Positions 22,516 to 33,817 of a DNA stretch of 64,000 bases are shown here, piece by piece. The notes beneath the pieces were generated by a model. That model saw only the letters and a list, made by a program, of their open reading frames with translations. It was not told the origin of the DNA and searched no databases. How positions within the stretch are numbered: position 1 is the stretch's first letter; every line of letters begins with the position of its first letter. The translations under genes and the position numbers were made by a program. The DNA is from Termitomyces sp. T153 (taxonomy: Eukaryota > Basidiomycota > Agaricomycetes > Agaricales > Lyophyllaceae), in NCBI GenBank assembly GCA_018296165.2, contig JACKQL020000035.1:520172-584171 (forward strand), written 5' to 3'.

Positions 22516-23749
22516 GGATGGATTGCTGGCAAAAAATGCTGAGGGGTTGGAAAGGAAGATTGGGGTAATTTGTTAAGGCTTTCCAAGCAACATTTTGCTT
22601 GAGCTCTAGTTTCTGGCAGAATGGTTAACTTCAAATACCCTTGCAGTGGGCTCCAAAATGATGTGCTCCTATGCTGCCTAGTGCTGTGCAGAAAACTTGA
22701 AAAGAGAACCCAACACTAGTCACTAGATAGGGTAGCTGGCAGTAGGAAGTTAATGGTTGAGGGCAAGTCAGTAACTATCCCAGAGAATGAGAGCGAGTGC
22801 TGTGTTGAAAGGTGAAGTTAAAATGGTTGCTATTGCTAGCTTAAGTCGCTAGTGACAGGAAGGAAAATGAATAGAGACAGAAAGCACCAATAAACTAGTC
22901 ACTAGCCACAATTGCTAATGTTGCTCAGTCAAGCTAACACAAAGGGCACCCACAATTGGTACCATACTAGGTTGGGGTCAAAGTTGGTAGGATTTGTTGT
23001 TAAGTCATTGTCAATAGTGAGGGAGGGAATAAAGATAGAAGCAGAGTGAAATCTCAAGCTAATAGGCTTAGAGATGGACAGGTTCAATCCAAGGGGAGTC
23101 CGTCCAATGGAATTCTCTGTTTGAGTGGCTATTTACAGGCAGTATTTATACTGTTCAAAAGTATAGTATGGGAAAGTAAGCAAATAATTCTCACTAGCAA
23201 CAGCATCTGCCAAGATGTTTATGGTTCATACAAGGCATCAATCTGTAACTAAGTGAAAATTATAATCAAAGTCTCTGAAGTGTAGATGCCATTCAAGTAT
23301 GTTGGTAAGCTTGACAAGAGAAATGATAAGTAAAAAAAAAGTACGCATCTGGTAATATGTTCATATATGGGGAAAGAAAGCCATTTTGTCACCAGGAGGT
23401 CGCTAGAATCACTAATAATTGTCACTAGGAAAGGTCTCAGCCTTACTGTTCTAGACCCAAAGTCCAGACTCCACATGATATTCCTTGTGATCAATAAGTC
23501 TTGTAGTTGCTAAGGTCCTGTGTGAGGGCTATGTTGGTCCAGACCTTGGGCTAGGCCCCACATGCCAAGTGTCATGACTTGTGCCAAATTAAAATAGTCC
23601 GCTGCTGCTAAGTCCAAAATGCTGAAAATGATGCTCAGCAACAACTGAGTCTTATCATTATCCTTAGGCAAACTCCATCCCCAGCACCTTCTATACATGG
23701 GATCAACCTGCCATCCCCAAGCCCTGCACACAATGGCCACCCTCACACA
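22516..23749. other. Unassigned sequence between the E3 LTR stub and gag
   Basis: No gene was recognised. The stretch is unusual for repeated CTAGTCACTAG / CTAGTGAC-type motifs (near 22716, 22846, 22893 and 23400). The E3 leader, primer site and most of the 5' LTR should be here but are not found, so this is probably an insertion or replacement. Confidence 0.4.
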
Positions 23750-25203
23750 TTGACAATGATAACTGAACCTACTCCTACATCAACAAGCCAGGCAACCCTG
23801 CCAATGAGGCCGCCCTGCACAGTGGCCCTCCCCAAGACAGACCCTCTCACTTCAATTTCCATGCCCTTCATGTCAACACTCCCTCACCCTGCCAGAACGT
23901 CCCAATTCCCCCAAGGCAACCCACAAGCCCTGAGGCACCCTGACCCCCTTTCCCCATCAATCCCCCTTGTCCCCCACCTGCTCCAATGCCTAAGCCTCCC
24001 ACTGACACTAACTACTTTAAACCCCCCATTCCTGGAGGACCCTCTCTCCCTTGGTGAGCCCTGGGGCCCCCCCAGGCAATGCAAGCCAACCCTTGGCAGC
24101 AGGCCTCCTAATGGCAGACCACCTGGAGGATGGAGCCTAGCCATGGACAACTTCCCCCCTCAGTGCAGAAACAGAAACAATTATCACTACTACTACAATG
24201 CTAGACCCCTGCCCCAAACTCAAAACATCCAAGACAATACTTGCAATGCACTGGCTCAGGAAGGAAAACTTCACATTCAGAAGCCCAAACCTTTCACTAG
24301 CTGCAATCCTCAGAAGTGGTGCATCTTTCTAACACAGTGTCTAACTATGTTCCAAGCTAAGCCCATTACCTTTCAGCTTGAGAGCTCATAAGTAGCCTTT
24401 GCTGCATCATATTTGCAGGGTATCACCTTTGACCATTACACAGTGCTACTCCAGTTTGACCCCAATAACTCTGTACTCTCCAATTGGCCTGCTTTCACCC
24501 AGAAATTCTCCAGTAAGTTTGGTGTCTTTGATACTGTAGCGGAAGTGGAGGAGAACCTCTTCAACCTCCAGATGCATGACAACAAATGCTTCACAACCTT
24601 CATCATATGATTTGAACAGGAAGCCTACAAAACCAGATGGAATTACAACACTCTCCAATTTGCCCTCCATCTCATGCCCAAGCAAACCACATATGACAGA
24701 TACAAGGCACTTGTTACCCAGGTCAACCAGCATTACTGGAAAGACCAGAGCAAGAACATGGCACCATGGACTGCATGGAACACACCCAGCAATACCAACT
24801 GGCAGGCCAGAGCAACCAACAGCAACTGACCCCTGATCCCCACCAATTCTGCCAACCTCACACTCCATTTCTCTCTGGGCCAAGGGCCTTCCAGTGCCAA
24901 TCAACCCCTGGGACAGTGCCTCTCTGCCCAACTCAATGCCGCCAACCTCCACAAGGCCCTAGAACTCCTGAATGCCAACTCCAACAACCTTGACAACACT
25001 CCAGACTCTGCCAATGACCAAGAAGCCTTATGTGCAAACAAGATTTGGAATAAGCCCTGGATCAACATACTAGAGGAGACTCAGGAGAAACAATGGAAGG
25101 AGGGTGCATGCATCCTATGTGGTGAGCAGGGACATTTTATCAGTAGTTGCCCTAAATGCCAGGTGATGGGATGTGCCATATAAACCATTGACAAAAAAGA
25201 CTG
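23750..25203 (+). pseudogene. E3 gag
   Basis: A proline-rich N-terminal part (23750-24160) leads into a capsid-like region (PQKWCIFLTQCLTMF near 24310, WPAFTQKFSSKFGVFD near 24490, YDRYKALVTQVNQHYW near 24690). It ends in a canonical CCHC knuckle at 25109-25150 (C-IL-C-GEQG-H-FISS-C). The knuckle cysteines and histidine are intact, but stops occur near 24390 and 24608. This gag packages element RNA. It differs clearly from E2 gag. Confidence 0.82.
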
Positions 25204-25366
25204 CAACTACCAGTTTACAGAAAACAAGTTAGCAGTTTAGGTCTTGAAGATGCACTAGACCACAGACCAGACCCTAATGTCTTCTCCACCCCAGCCACAC
25301 TTCTCCACACAATGGTACTTGCTCCAAACAACCTTCCAGCACACCTCCCCTCCCACTCCTCCACCA

Positions 25367-25371
25367 TCCTC
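25367..25371. repeat. Left target-site duplication TCCTC of solo LTR
   Basis: TCCTC precedes the LTR at 25372 and is repeated at 26581-26585. Confidence 0.75.
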
Positions 25372-26580
25372 TGTCACGACCCATCCCCTGGACCCCTGCA
25401 CATCGTCCAGCAACCTCCTGTTCCTCAAAACCCCCAATGCTCCGCTGAACTTCCGCCCATGCCCCGCGCCTATTTTGATTAGCCCCAACGCACTCTTGGC
25501 TAACTCCAACACCTCCCCAGCTAACTCTGACGGCCCCCTGGCCAACTTTGATGCCTTCTCCGCAGCCACTGACACTTACTCTGGATCTCCCAAACCCCGA
25601 GAACCACCCCCGCTGTTTCCAATCTTTGCCACCCATCATCAACTCAACACCCTGGCTCCTTCGACCCATTCCGGAGTATCACAACAACCTTGGGGCGACC
25701 CGCATTCCCAAATGATCCCATCAACATATCAATGCGGCCCGACCCTTGATCGCAACCAACACCTGCCAACTCCGTCGAGCTTCGCCAAGCCCCGCTGCCA
25801 CAGCCAACGTACTCCAAAGTTCTCAGTAGTCAGTATATAAGACGTCGAGTAGCTCTCCATACTCTAGTCTTGATATTACCTACCTATTGTTAACATTACC
25901 TATGGTCTGATTGTTTTCTTTCTCATGTTCCGTGTTCCGTGTCTTGTTTTCCTTACTCTCAGTCTCCTGGTCTTATCTCAGTCTTCCAGTCTTATCTCAG
26001 TCTCCCGGTCTTATCTCAATCTCCCAGTCTTGTCTTGTCTCCATTTCATTATCATTCTTGTTATTGTTTCGTATCTCCGCTTGAATCTATTCTTGTTCCA
26101 TCTTGACTCCATTTCATTTTGTCTGATGCTGTCTCGGTGACTCCATCCAGCTGTTGTGCCCAAGTCTTTCTCAACCTTAACAACCTTACAAACTCCGCAA
26201 TTACGATTATGAACTCCGACACTCTTTCATCAGATCCAAACCTCGCTCTTCGCTCAGTTCCAGACTCCATCAACCCCAATTGATCTTCCATCAAACCCTG
26301 GCTCTGCTCCCATTGATTGTGTAGCCTCCTACCCCTTCGCGTCTGCAAATCTCCCATATGGTCTTCTGCCTGAATTCTGCCAAGCCCATCCTGTTTCCTC
26401 GCAATCTGACTTCTCCAGACCTCCCCAGACCTGTTCGGATCACATCCCACCGACTATCCACACAAGCAATCAGTGTCCAGAACGCTTTTGAGTGTCCGGT
26501 TGCCAGTGCAAGGAGATTACGCCCGCCTAGTAAGGACTTGCCCAGTGCAGCTGAGCCCCTGTGGTCAGCGGAACCTGACA
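25372..26580 (+). repeat. Solo LTR, family A, inserted in E3
   Basis: It runs from TGTCACGACCC to GGAACCTGACA with TCCTC duplications on both sides. It contains TATATAAG (25837-25844), the presumed transcript start AGTCTTGATATTA, and four roughly 20-bp tandem units of the TCTCAGTCTCCCGGTCTTAT type (25960-26035). CpG is much more frequent than in the surrounding E3 DNA, so it is younger than its host. No internal domain remains, consistent with LTR-LTR recombination. Confidence 0.9.
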
Positions 26581-27566
26581 TCCTCCTCCTCCACGCCACC
26601 CTCCCCTTCTCCAACAACCCTGTCCCCATACTGGTCAATAGTGGCACCACAGATAATTTCATTGATGAATCCCTGGTAGTGCTTGCTCCTCAACACTTCT
26701 GATGCCTCCCCACTCCAATCCTCCTCAAACTCTTTGATGGCAACCCCACCTCCACTGGAAGTATCACACACTGCATGGAAATGACCATGACCTTTGCCAA
26801 TGGATGATGGCAAGAACTCCAATTACTTGTCACAAAACTACACTCCTCTGCCCCTATCATCTTAGGCTTCTCATGGCTCCACTCCACCAATCCCCACATT
26901 GACTGGCCCAGCCTCACCCTCCACCTTGACTGGGACAACCCAACTGACTCTGGACTAGTCCCCTTTGATGTCTCACCACCCTCCAAGAGCTCTGAGAGTA
27001 TGACCAACCAACTCTGGACCCCCTCACAGCTCTACTCAAAGTCCACACAGTCATTTATCATTAATGTCCAACTTGACAGCTTGCCTGAGGTCCTCCCTGC
27101 CCTTGTCAACAGCAGCGCCTCCAGCACCTTCATCAGCAGTCAACTTGACCTCCAATGCAATGACCTCGACAAACCTCTTGAGCTCCAACTCTTCAATGGA
27201 AGCCCTGCCACAATAGGAATCACTCAATACCACAACAATGCCCTTGCTCTCAATAATGACCTATGGTTCCAGGCCCAGCTTCTTGTCACCTAACTCCCTT
27301 CTTTGATCCCAATTGTACTTGAACTCCTGTACTTGCAGAACATCAACCCTGACATCAACTGGAAAAACTTCACCATGCAATTCTCCAGCCCCAAAGCAAG
27401 TCTAGCAGCTGCCATTCCCCTCTACCTCCAGTCTATCTTGGACTCCAATGTCCCCAACCCTGGCGCCAGCACCTCTGGAGCAACCCAAAGCCCTTCAACC
27501 TTTGACAGTGACTCAGAAAGTGAAGAAAATGCACCTCTGCCTTGGTCACCCTCAATCAAATCATGA
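26581..27566 (+). pseudogene. E3 tandem retropepsin-like domains
   Basis: The region starts at 25267, before the solo LTR, and continues here. Domain 1 has LVNSGTTDNFIDESL (26633-26680, catalytic D changed to N), an ITHCMEMTMTF strand and IILGFSWLHSTNPHIDWPSL (near 26860-26915). Domain 2 has ALVNSSASSTFISSQ (near 27100-27145; a DSGASSTFI-type site with D to N and G to S), a similar ITQYHNNALAL strand, and a LQNINPDINWKNFTMQF end (near 27330-27385). Each has the beginning and end signatures of a gypsy protease, so the protein seems to have carried two. E4 shows the same pair. Both sites are mutated here. Confidence 0.72.
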
Positions 27567-27899
27567 CAGCTGCCTCCCAACATACCCTGGAATCAATACA
27601 AAGGCCTGCAGTACCCCAACCAATAATGCTCCACCTCTCCAAACAACCCCACCACCACTCCAGACTCAGCCACTACCACCCCATCACCCATTCCTATGGA
27701 CTCCAGAAACCTTGACATCAAAATCATTGGCACCATCCCCTTTGCATGCATCTTGCAAGATGGCACTCCCGCCTTCCAACTACAGATCATGCTAGCCCTG
27801 CTGGAGGAGCACCTCTGCACCAAAACTACCCTGCCAGAGTGCAAAACCGAGGATCAAATACTATACAAAGTAGTCCTCCTGGAGTATCATAAAAATTTG

Positions 27900-29298
27900 C
27901 TGATGTGTTCTCTGAAGGAAGTGTGAAAGAACTTCCTCCACATTGCTCCTACAATCACAAGATTGACCTCAAAGAAGGTGCCTAGCCCCCCTTTGGCAAA
28001 ATCTACAACATGTCCAAGATTGAACTCCAAGCCCTAAAGGACTACCTCAACAACATGCTTGGCAAAGGCTTCATATGCCCATTGATTTCTGCCACTAGTG
28101 CTCCAGTCTTATTCACCAAGAAAAAGGATGGATCACTCAGACTTTGTGTTGATTATCAGGGACTCAACAAAGTCACCAAAAAGAACTGGTATCCTCTCCT
28201 CCTGATCAGAGACCTTGTTGACTGCCTCTGCAGTGCCAAGATCTATACAAAGATAGACCTCTGCTGTGGCTACAACAATGTGTGGATTGCTCCAGGACAT
28301 AAATGGAAGACCACCTTTCACACCTGCTATGGCCTCTTTGAGTATCTAATAATGCCCTTCAGAATGACTAACTCCCCTGCCACTTTCCAGTACTTCATGA
28401 ATGACATCTTCTATGATATAAACAACATCTTTGTTATTGTGTATCTGGGTGACATACTGATCCACTCAAATTCACCGAAGGAGCACCCAGAGCATGTCTG
28501 CTACATCCTAGAATGACTCTGGGAGTACCACCTCCATGCCAAACCTGAAAAATGCTCCTTCCACATAATGGAGGTTGAATACCTCGGAGTTATTGTCACT
28601 CACAACAGCATGTGCATGGACCCTGCCAAGGTCAAAGCCATACTCAACTGGCCCCCACCACAGAACATCAAGGAGGTACAGTTGTTTTTGGGTTTTGCTA
28701 ACTTTTATTGCCAATTTATAACTACTCTGGAATCACCAAACCCCTTAACCGACTCACATGGAAGGATACCTCTTGGGACTGGGATGGCAAGTGCCAAAGT
28801 GTATTCCTCCTCCTCAAAAAGACCTTCACCTCCACTCTGGTTCTCTGCCATTTCAACCTCTTCCTACCGATCATGCTTAAATGCAATGCCTCCAACTACA
28901 TCATGGCCAGAATACTCTTCCAATCAGACTCCAGAAGCAAGGACCTCTGCCCCATCACCTTCTACATCTGTTCAATGATACCCATGGAGCTCAACTATGA
29001 CATCTATGACAAAGAACTCCTCACAATTGTTGAAGCCTTCCATCAGTGGCAGGCCTACCTTGAGGGATCCCCATACTGCATTCAAGTTTACTCTGACCAT
29101 AACAATCTGCAATACTTCACAACCATGAGGCAACTCAGCCACTGCCAAGCCCAATGGTCTGAAACCCTCTTGGAGTATGACTTTACCATCCACTACTGCC
29201 CTGAACAACTCAGCACAAAGCCTGACACACTTACTTGGAGGTCTAACATGTATCCAAAGAAATCATTTGAAGCAGAGCAGAACATGTTCAACCATTGA
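27900..29298 (+). pseudogene. E3 reverse transcriptase and RNase H
   Basis: RT spans about 28010-28710. It has [20 protein letters not shown] (28118-28180), a palm segment with VYLGDILIHSN where the usual YLDD is YLGD (28442-28453), and FLGFANFYCQFI (near 28690). RNase H follows to 29298 (YNYSGITKPLNRLTWKDTSW, then YDIYDKELLTIVEAFHQW, then YSDHNNLQYF). A frame change at about 28710 and a stop at 28514 break it. It supplies cDNA synthesis and template removal. Confidence 0.87.
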
Positions 29299-30720
29299 GT
29301 GGTAATCTCCTCTGAACATCTATATGCCATGCTGATTTTAAATGAAGAAGAAATCCTCCACCAAATCAGAAACTTGCCCCCAGACTCCTTCTTTACCCAG
29401 CATGACCCCCACAACAACTCTGCTGACAAGTCAAATGCTGAGGACTCCTTCACACTGTCTCCAGACCACTGCCTCCTACTCCAGAATGGACAAATCTATG
29501 CTCTGGACCACAAGTCCATTCACCTTGACATACTCTGGCAACACCACAACCACAAACTTCACAGGCACCCCAGAATTCATAAGACCCTTCAGCTCATCTC
29601 CTGGACTTACTTTTGGCCAGGAATGAAGAAGGATGTCACACAATATGTAAGGGCCTGCAAACCTTGTCAGCCAAGGTACCCCACCACCACCCTCATGGAC
29701 TACTGAAGCACCTCCCCATTGGTCAGTGCCCCTGGTCCTCAATCTTGATGGATCACATCATCAAACTCCCCGCAATCCTCATTATAATCTGCTGCCTCAC
29801 TAAGCAAGCCCTCTTCATCCCCTGCCACACCACTGACAATGCTCTGGAGTTTGCCAAACTATTTCTCAAACATGTATTTTCTAAGCATGGACTCCCAGAT
29901 GACATCATCTCTGACTGCAGGCCTTTATTCATCTCCCATTTCTGGCAATTGCTATGCAAGGCACTCAAGATAAAAACCAACCTCTCCACTGCCTACTACT
30001 CAGAGACCAATGGACAGACAGAACAAGTAAACCAGACATTGGAACAGTATCTCCACCTCTACATTAACTATTTACAGAACAACTAGCATGCAGAACTCCC
30101 TCTTGCTAAGTTTACTTACAACAACATGCTGCACTCTGCCACCAGAGTTTCCCCTTTCTATGCCAATAAGGGCTACAACCCCTGACTTACACTATCCTTC
30201 AAAGATATTCCCTCCCATGTTGCCCACAAAGTTGCCAAAAACCTCTAGTCCCTTCACCAGTTCCTCCAGGATGAGATCAACACTGCCAATCAAGCCTACT
30301 CCAAACATGCTGATGCCCAACAAAATCCCACCCCCAATTGGCCCCCCAGCACCTTGGTTTGGCTCAATCAATGGAACCTTAAGACCTGGAGGCCCTCCAT
30401 CAAACTCAATGACAAGCATCTCAGCCCCTTCAAGGTCCTCTGGAAGGTCTCAATGCATGAAAGGTCTCCACCCTGTTTTCCATGTGCGCCTCCTCAAAAA
30501 ACATGGCCCAGACCCCTTCCCTAGACAATGCCTCAGTCAACTGCCCCCTGTCAAAGTTGAGGACAAATATCATTATGAGGTTGACCAAATCCTTGACTCC
30601 CACTTGGTCTGTGGCTGGCCTCAATACTTGGTCTGCTGGAAGGACTACAAACCTGAGAACAACACCTAGGAACCCCAAAAAAACCTTGACAGAGCCCCCA
30701 ACAAACTCTGGGACTTCTAT
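29299..30720 (+). pseudogene. E3 integrase with chromodomain
   Basis: The zinc-binding region lies near 29540-29690 (HHNHKLHRHPRIHKTL, then CKPCQ). The catalytic core follows in the next frame ([43 protein letters not shown]; 29740-30060). After a frame shift near 30085 the C-terminal region reaches a chromodomain at 30573-30672 ([24 protein letters not shown]), ending at a TAG where tryptophan is expected. Its position and fold match E1 and E2. Confidence 0.85.
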
Positions 30721-30985
30721 TAATGACACTCCACCAAGCTCTAGGACTCCTAGAACTAGTAAACACAGATGGCATCAGTGGGCATAACCCCCACCTCTGG
30801 ATTCATAAGAGATTCAACTCCCATGAGTAACCTCCTATGTGTTTTTACTTACTCTCCTCCTCACTCAATCTGAAAACTTCTCACACTCAGCAGAAATGCA
30901 AGAAATTTGCTATGAACAAACTATGAGTACAAATTTTATAGAAAAGGAGCATGGAGCAGCAAGAAGTCAAGTCCAAAAAAATCCC

Positions 30986-31910
30986 CTACTCCTCCTGCCC
31001 CTCCAGTTTGACTCCTGCTATCCTCCCCACCAGATCCACCTCCATCTTGGCCACTACCACTGCTAGGACATCCAGATGATTCAGAAGGGGTTCTCCAATG
31101 TCTGTTGCCACCTTCCACCATGCTCCAGAGTCCACTGTTACTCTCCAATGGTGCCCTGCCAGCAAATGCCCCATCTGCTCTATGCTCTTGCCCCAGCTCC
31201 AGTGGGAGATCTCCGGGCATCCTCAACAGCCCATTGTGGATGGACACAAGTGCTGCTGACACTTTGTCCAGGAGAATTTAATGCTCCCTGGCCCAGTTTA
31301 CCAAGGTATGTTAGCATAGCAGGGAGGGGGAGAAAATGGGAGTAACTTACAAAGGATTCCCTGCCACCCCAAGGCTGCCTCATTGGCAAGCCACTCCTCC
31401 TGTTTCCTTGCCACCTCCATGACTGCCCAGGGTACCTCCACCTGTGGCACCTTCTGGTTCCCCCATGCCCCCATCTCTGCCATCTCCGCCCACACCTGCA
31501 ACTGCCCCATTCATGCTTCCAACTCCTGGAGCCAGGACAACCGCTCTGTGGCTGTCCCCCTATGCCTTGTCCCACTCCCTCTGCATTGCATCCCAATCCT
31601 CCCTGACCCTCTGAACCTCCTCCTCACAGGTCACCAATATTTGCTTCAATTTCCCAACTCAGCAGCACAGAAAGGCCTTGGCAGCTGACTACAATGTCCC
31701 TACAAATTGCTCCACAGGAGCCCCAAGGCTCAGAGAGTACACCTGGAAGCCCAGGGGCCCTGCCATTGCCTGCTTGCCCTGCACCTGCTTGCTCTTGTCA
31801 TGTGCCAAGGGGGCCCCCTCCCTCTGCCCACCCCATGGGGGCCCAACCTTTATTGTTGATTGCCTCACACTACCCCTGCCCTCTACCCCAGACTCCCACC
31901 CCAACACTCT
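30986..31910 (-). pseudogene. Decayed antisense gene of E3 (homologue of 59512-60642)
   Basis: Minus-strand frames between E3 pol and the 3' LTR match the intact plus-strand gene of the right-hand element. Matches include a basic segment (EGAPLAHDKSKQ, 31830-31800), a helical segment (QRVREDWDAMQREWDKA near 31600-31555), KQEEWLANEAALGWQGIL (31405-31350) and the C-terminus LLAGHHWRVTVDSGAWWKVA to GQEE (31165-30986). A GTAAGT donor follows the GIL residues at the same place as in the intact copy, with a GCTAAC branch-like site; the acceptor AG appears mutated to AA near 31290. Stops and frameshifts inactivate it. The product is unknown; it looks coiled-coil. Confidence 0.7.
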
Positions 31911-32750
31911 GCCCCTCTGCCCCTCCTCCAGCTGTGCTGTGACCCATGCTCAGTCCCAACCCTGCTCTGTTGTGACACAAGCAGCATGCTAGCTCAATGT
32001 GATGGAACACTTCTCATGCTGCAAACAACATGGGAGACACACTGATGTGTCCCACTGCAGCTCTGGCACAGGCTCCTCAAACTCACACTGCTTGCTCAAC
32101 CAGGTACAGGACATGCACTATGGGAATGAGTTAACTCCAAAAATGAAAGGTTATACCAATCACTCACCAGAGCCACTGCCTGACACTACTTGAGGGTTAG
32201 AGGATCCCTCACTCTACCTCTGCCTGCACAACCCTGGAAGCTGCAGGAATGGGCCGGATCACCTCTGGACTGAGGCCAGACCTAGAATGTGAGGGAGAGG
32301 CTGCTCTTGCTACTAACAGTGCTGAGATTCCACCTGACAAAAGCCTCAAGCAGCCTGCTATAGCTGCAGATAACTCTGTCAAGGCTCAGTCAGTACTTCA
32401 GAATAAGTAGGATGGAATTGCACTCACAACTATGGTACATCACCTTGACTCAGCAACAATCCCAATGCTCCTCAAAATCTTCAGAGGAGAAAGAATGGGA
32501 CAATGAAGAGGGAGATTGGGATGCTGCTGGAGAGTAGATGGAGGAAGACATGGGCAAAATCTGGAGGCCCCAGAGTGAGTCCTGGACCTTTTAATTTCTC
32601 AAAGAGACTTCTTGATGGGCGACAATTCTGCTTCAACTTCATTACCCATGCTGCCACAGCTGCAGATTTGATTAATATTGCTTACTCTTTGATTTCCATG
32701 CCCCCACCAATTCCCAACTCCTGCCCCACATCTCAAGAGTCTCAATGCTG
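31911..32750. other. E3 3' non-coding region, partly coding-like
   Basis: This lies between the antisense gene and the polypurine tract. In the right-hand element the corresponding gap is only about 210 bp. Plus-strand 32280-32520 reads as protein-like sequence with one stop (for example EIPPDKSLKQPAIAADNSVK), and 32465-32560 in another frame is acidic (EKEWDNEEGDWDAAGE). I do not recognise either. Confidence 0.3.
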
Positions 32751-32761
32751 AGAGGGGGTGA
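32751..32761 (+). promoter_or_regulatory. Polypurine tract of E3
   Basis: AGAGGGGGTGA directly precedes the 3' LTR, in the same place as AGAGGGGGGGTGA in E1. Confidence 0.75.
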
Positions 32762-33812
32762 TGTTACAACCTGCTTCCTGGACCCTCAACATCATTCCCA
32801 GCCCACTTGCCTCCTCAGAGTTCCCTCCAATGCTCTGTCTAACTCCTCCAACCATTGTCTACCCTCTGCACCTACTCCAGGTAACTCTGGTGCTTCTCTA
32901 GCAAACTCCAATGGCCCCTTGACTAGCTCCAATGCCTTCTCTACAGCCATTGACACTTCTCTTGACTCTCCTGGACCCCTGGAACCCTCTCCCAATGTTC
33001 CTGACCCTGTTGTATGTCACTGCCCTAGTTCACCTGACCTGCTCCCAAGCATCATGACAACTCCAGAGCAGCCCACATCCCCAACTGATCCCATTAGAAT
33101 ATTGCCACGGCCCACCTCTTGATCATACCCAACACCTGTCAACTTTGCATAGCTCTGTCAAGCCCCACTGCCCTACCCACTGTCCCCCAAAGCTATCCAG
33201 TAGTCAGTATATAAGTTGTAGAGTAGCTCCTCATACTCTAGTCTTGATATTACATTAACTTATTACTTGTGTCTCATGTTTCTTTCTGTCTTTGTTTTTA
33301 TTTTTGGCCTCAAAATCTATCTCTTTTCTCAGTTTCATCTTGTCTCACCTCCATCTTGTCTTGATCGTCTCTATTTCCTTTGTCCCTCTAAGTCCTTTCT
33401 ATCTCTGATGTCAGTACAAACTCTGCACACATGCTATGACCTCCAAACATTCTTACAACAACTCTGGACCTTGCCCTTTGCTCAGCCCTGGAATCCATCA
33501 AGTCTTGATTGAACCCCCATCAAACTCTGGCTCTGCTCCCATCATCTGCAAAGCCTCTGCTTGCCCCACAGTCTATTTGTGCACTTATGGACTTGTTCCT
33601 GACACCTGCCCAAGCCTGACATTTAATATACTTGGTCTTAGACTTCCCCAGACCACTCCGGACTTGCTTGGACCACTTCCCCTGACCTCTCCTCACAACT
33701 CCTCCAGTCCATGACAGCCCCAGAGTGCTAGGTTATAAGCACAGGATATCATATCTGCCTAGTAAAGACTTGCTCAGTGTAGCTGAGCTCCCATAGTCAG
33801 CAGAACCTGACA
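32762..33812 (+). repeat. 3' LTR of E3 (family A)
   Basis: TGTTACAACCTGC to GAACCTGACA. It contains TATATAAG (33209-33216) and AGTCTTGATATTA (33239-33251). It is CpG-poor like the rest of E3. The GTACC duplication follows. Confidence 0.88.
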
Positions 33813-33817
33813 GTACC

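Larger units (their letters stand above)
22193..33812 (+). mobile_element. E3: plus-strand family A chromovirus in the Helitron spacer
   Basis: Bounded by a matching GTACC duplication. The 5' LTR survives only as about 22 bp (TGTCACAACCCACTTCC..) before foreign sequence; the 3' LTR (32762-33812) is complete. The internal order on the plus strand is gag, two protease domains, RT, RNase H, integrase and chromodomain, then an antisense gene remnant, a polypurine tract and the LTR. A CpG-rich solo LTR interrupts it at 25372-26580. All frames are decayed and CpG-poor. Confidence 0.85.

Noticed and set aside
23884..24150. Minus-strand Gly-rich frame opposite E3 gag
   Set aside because: Complement of the proline-rich gag N-terminus; gag is supported by its capsid motifs and zinc knuckle.
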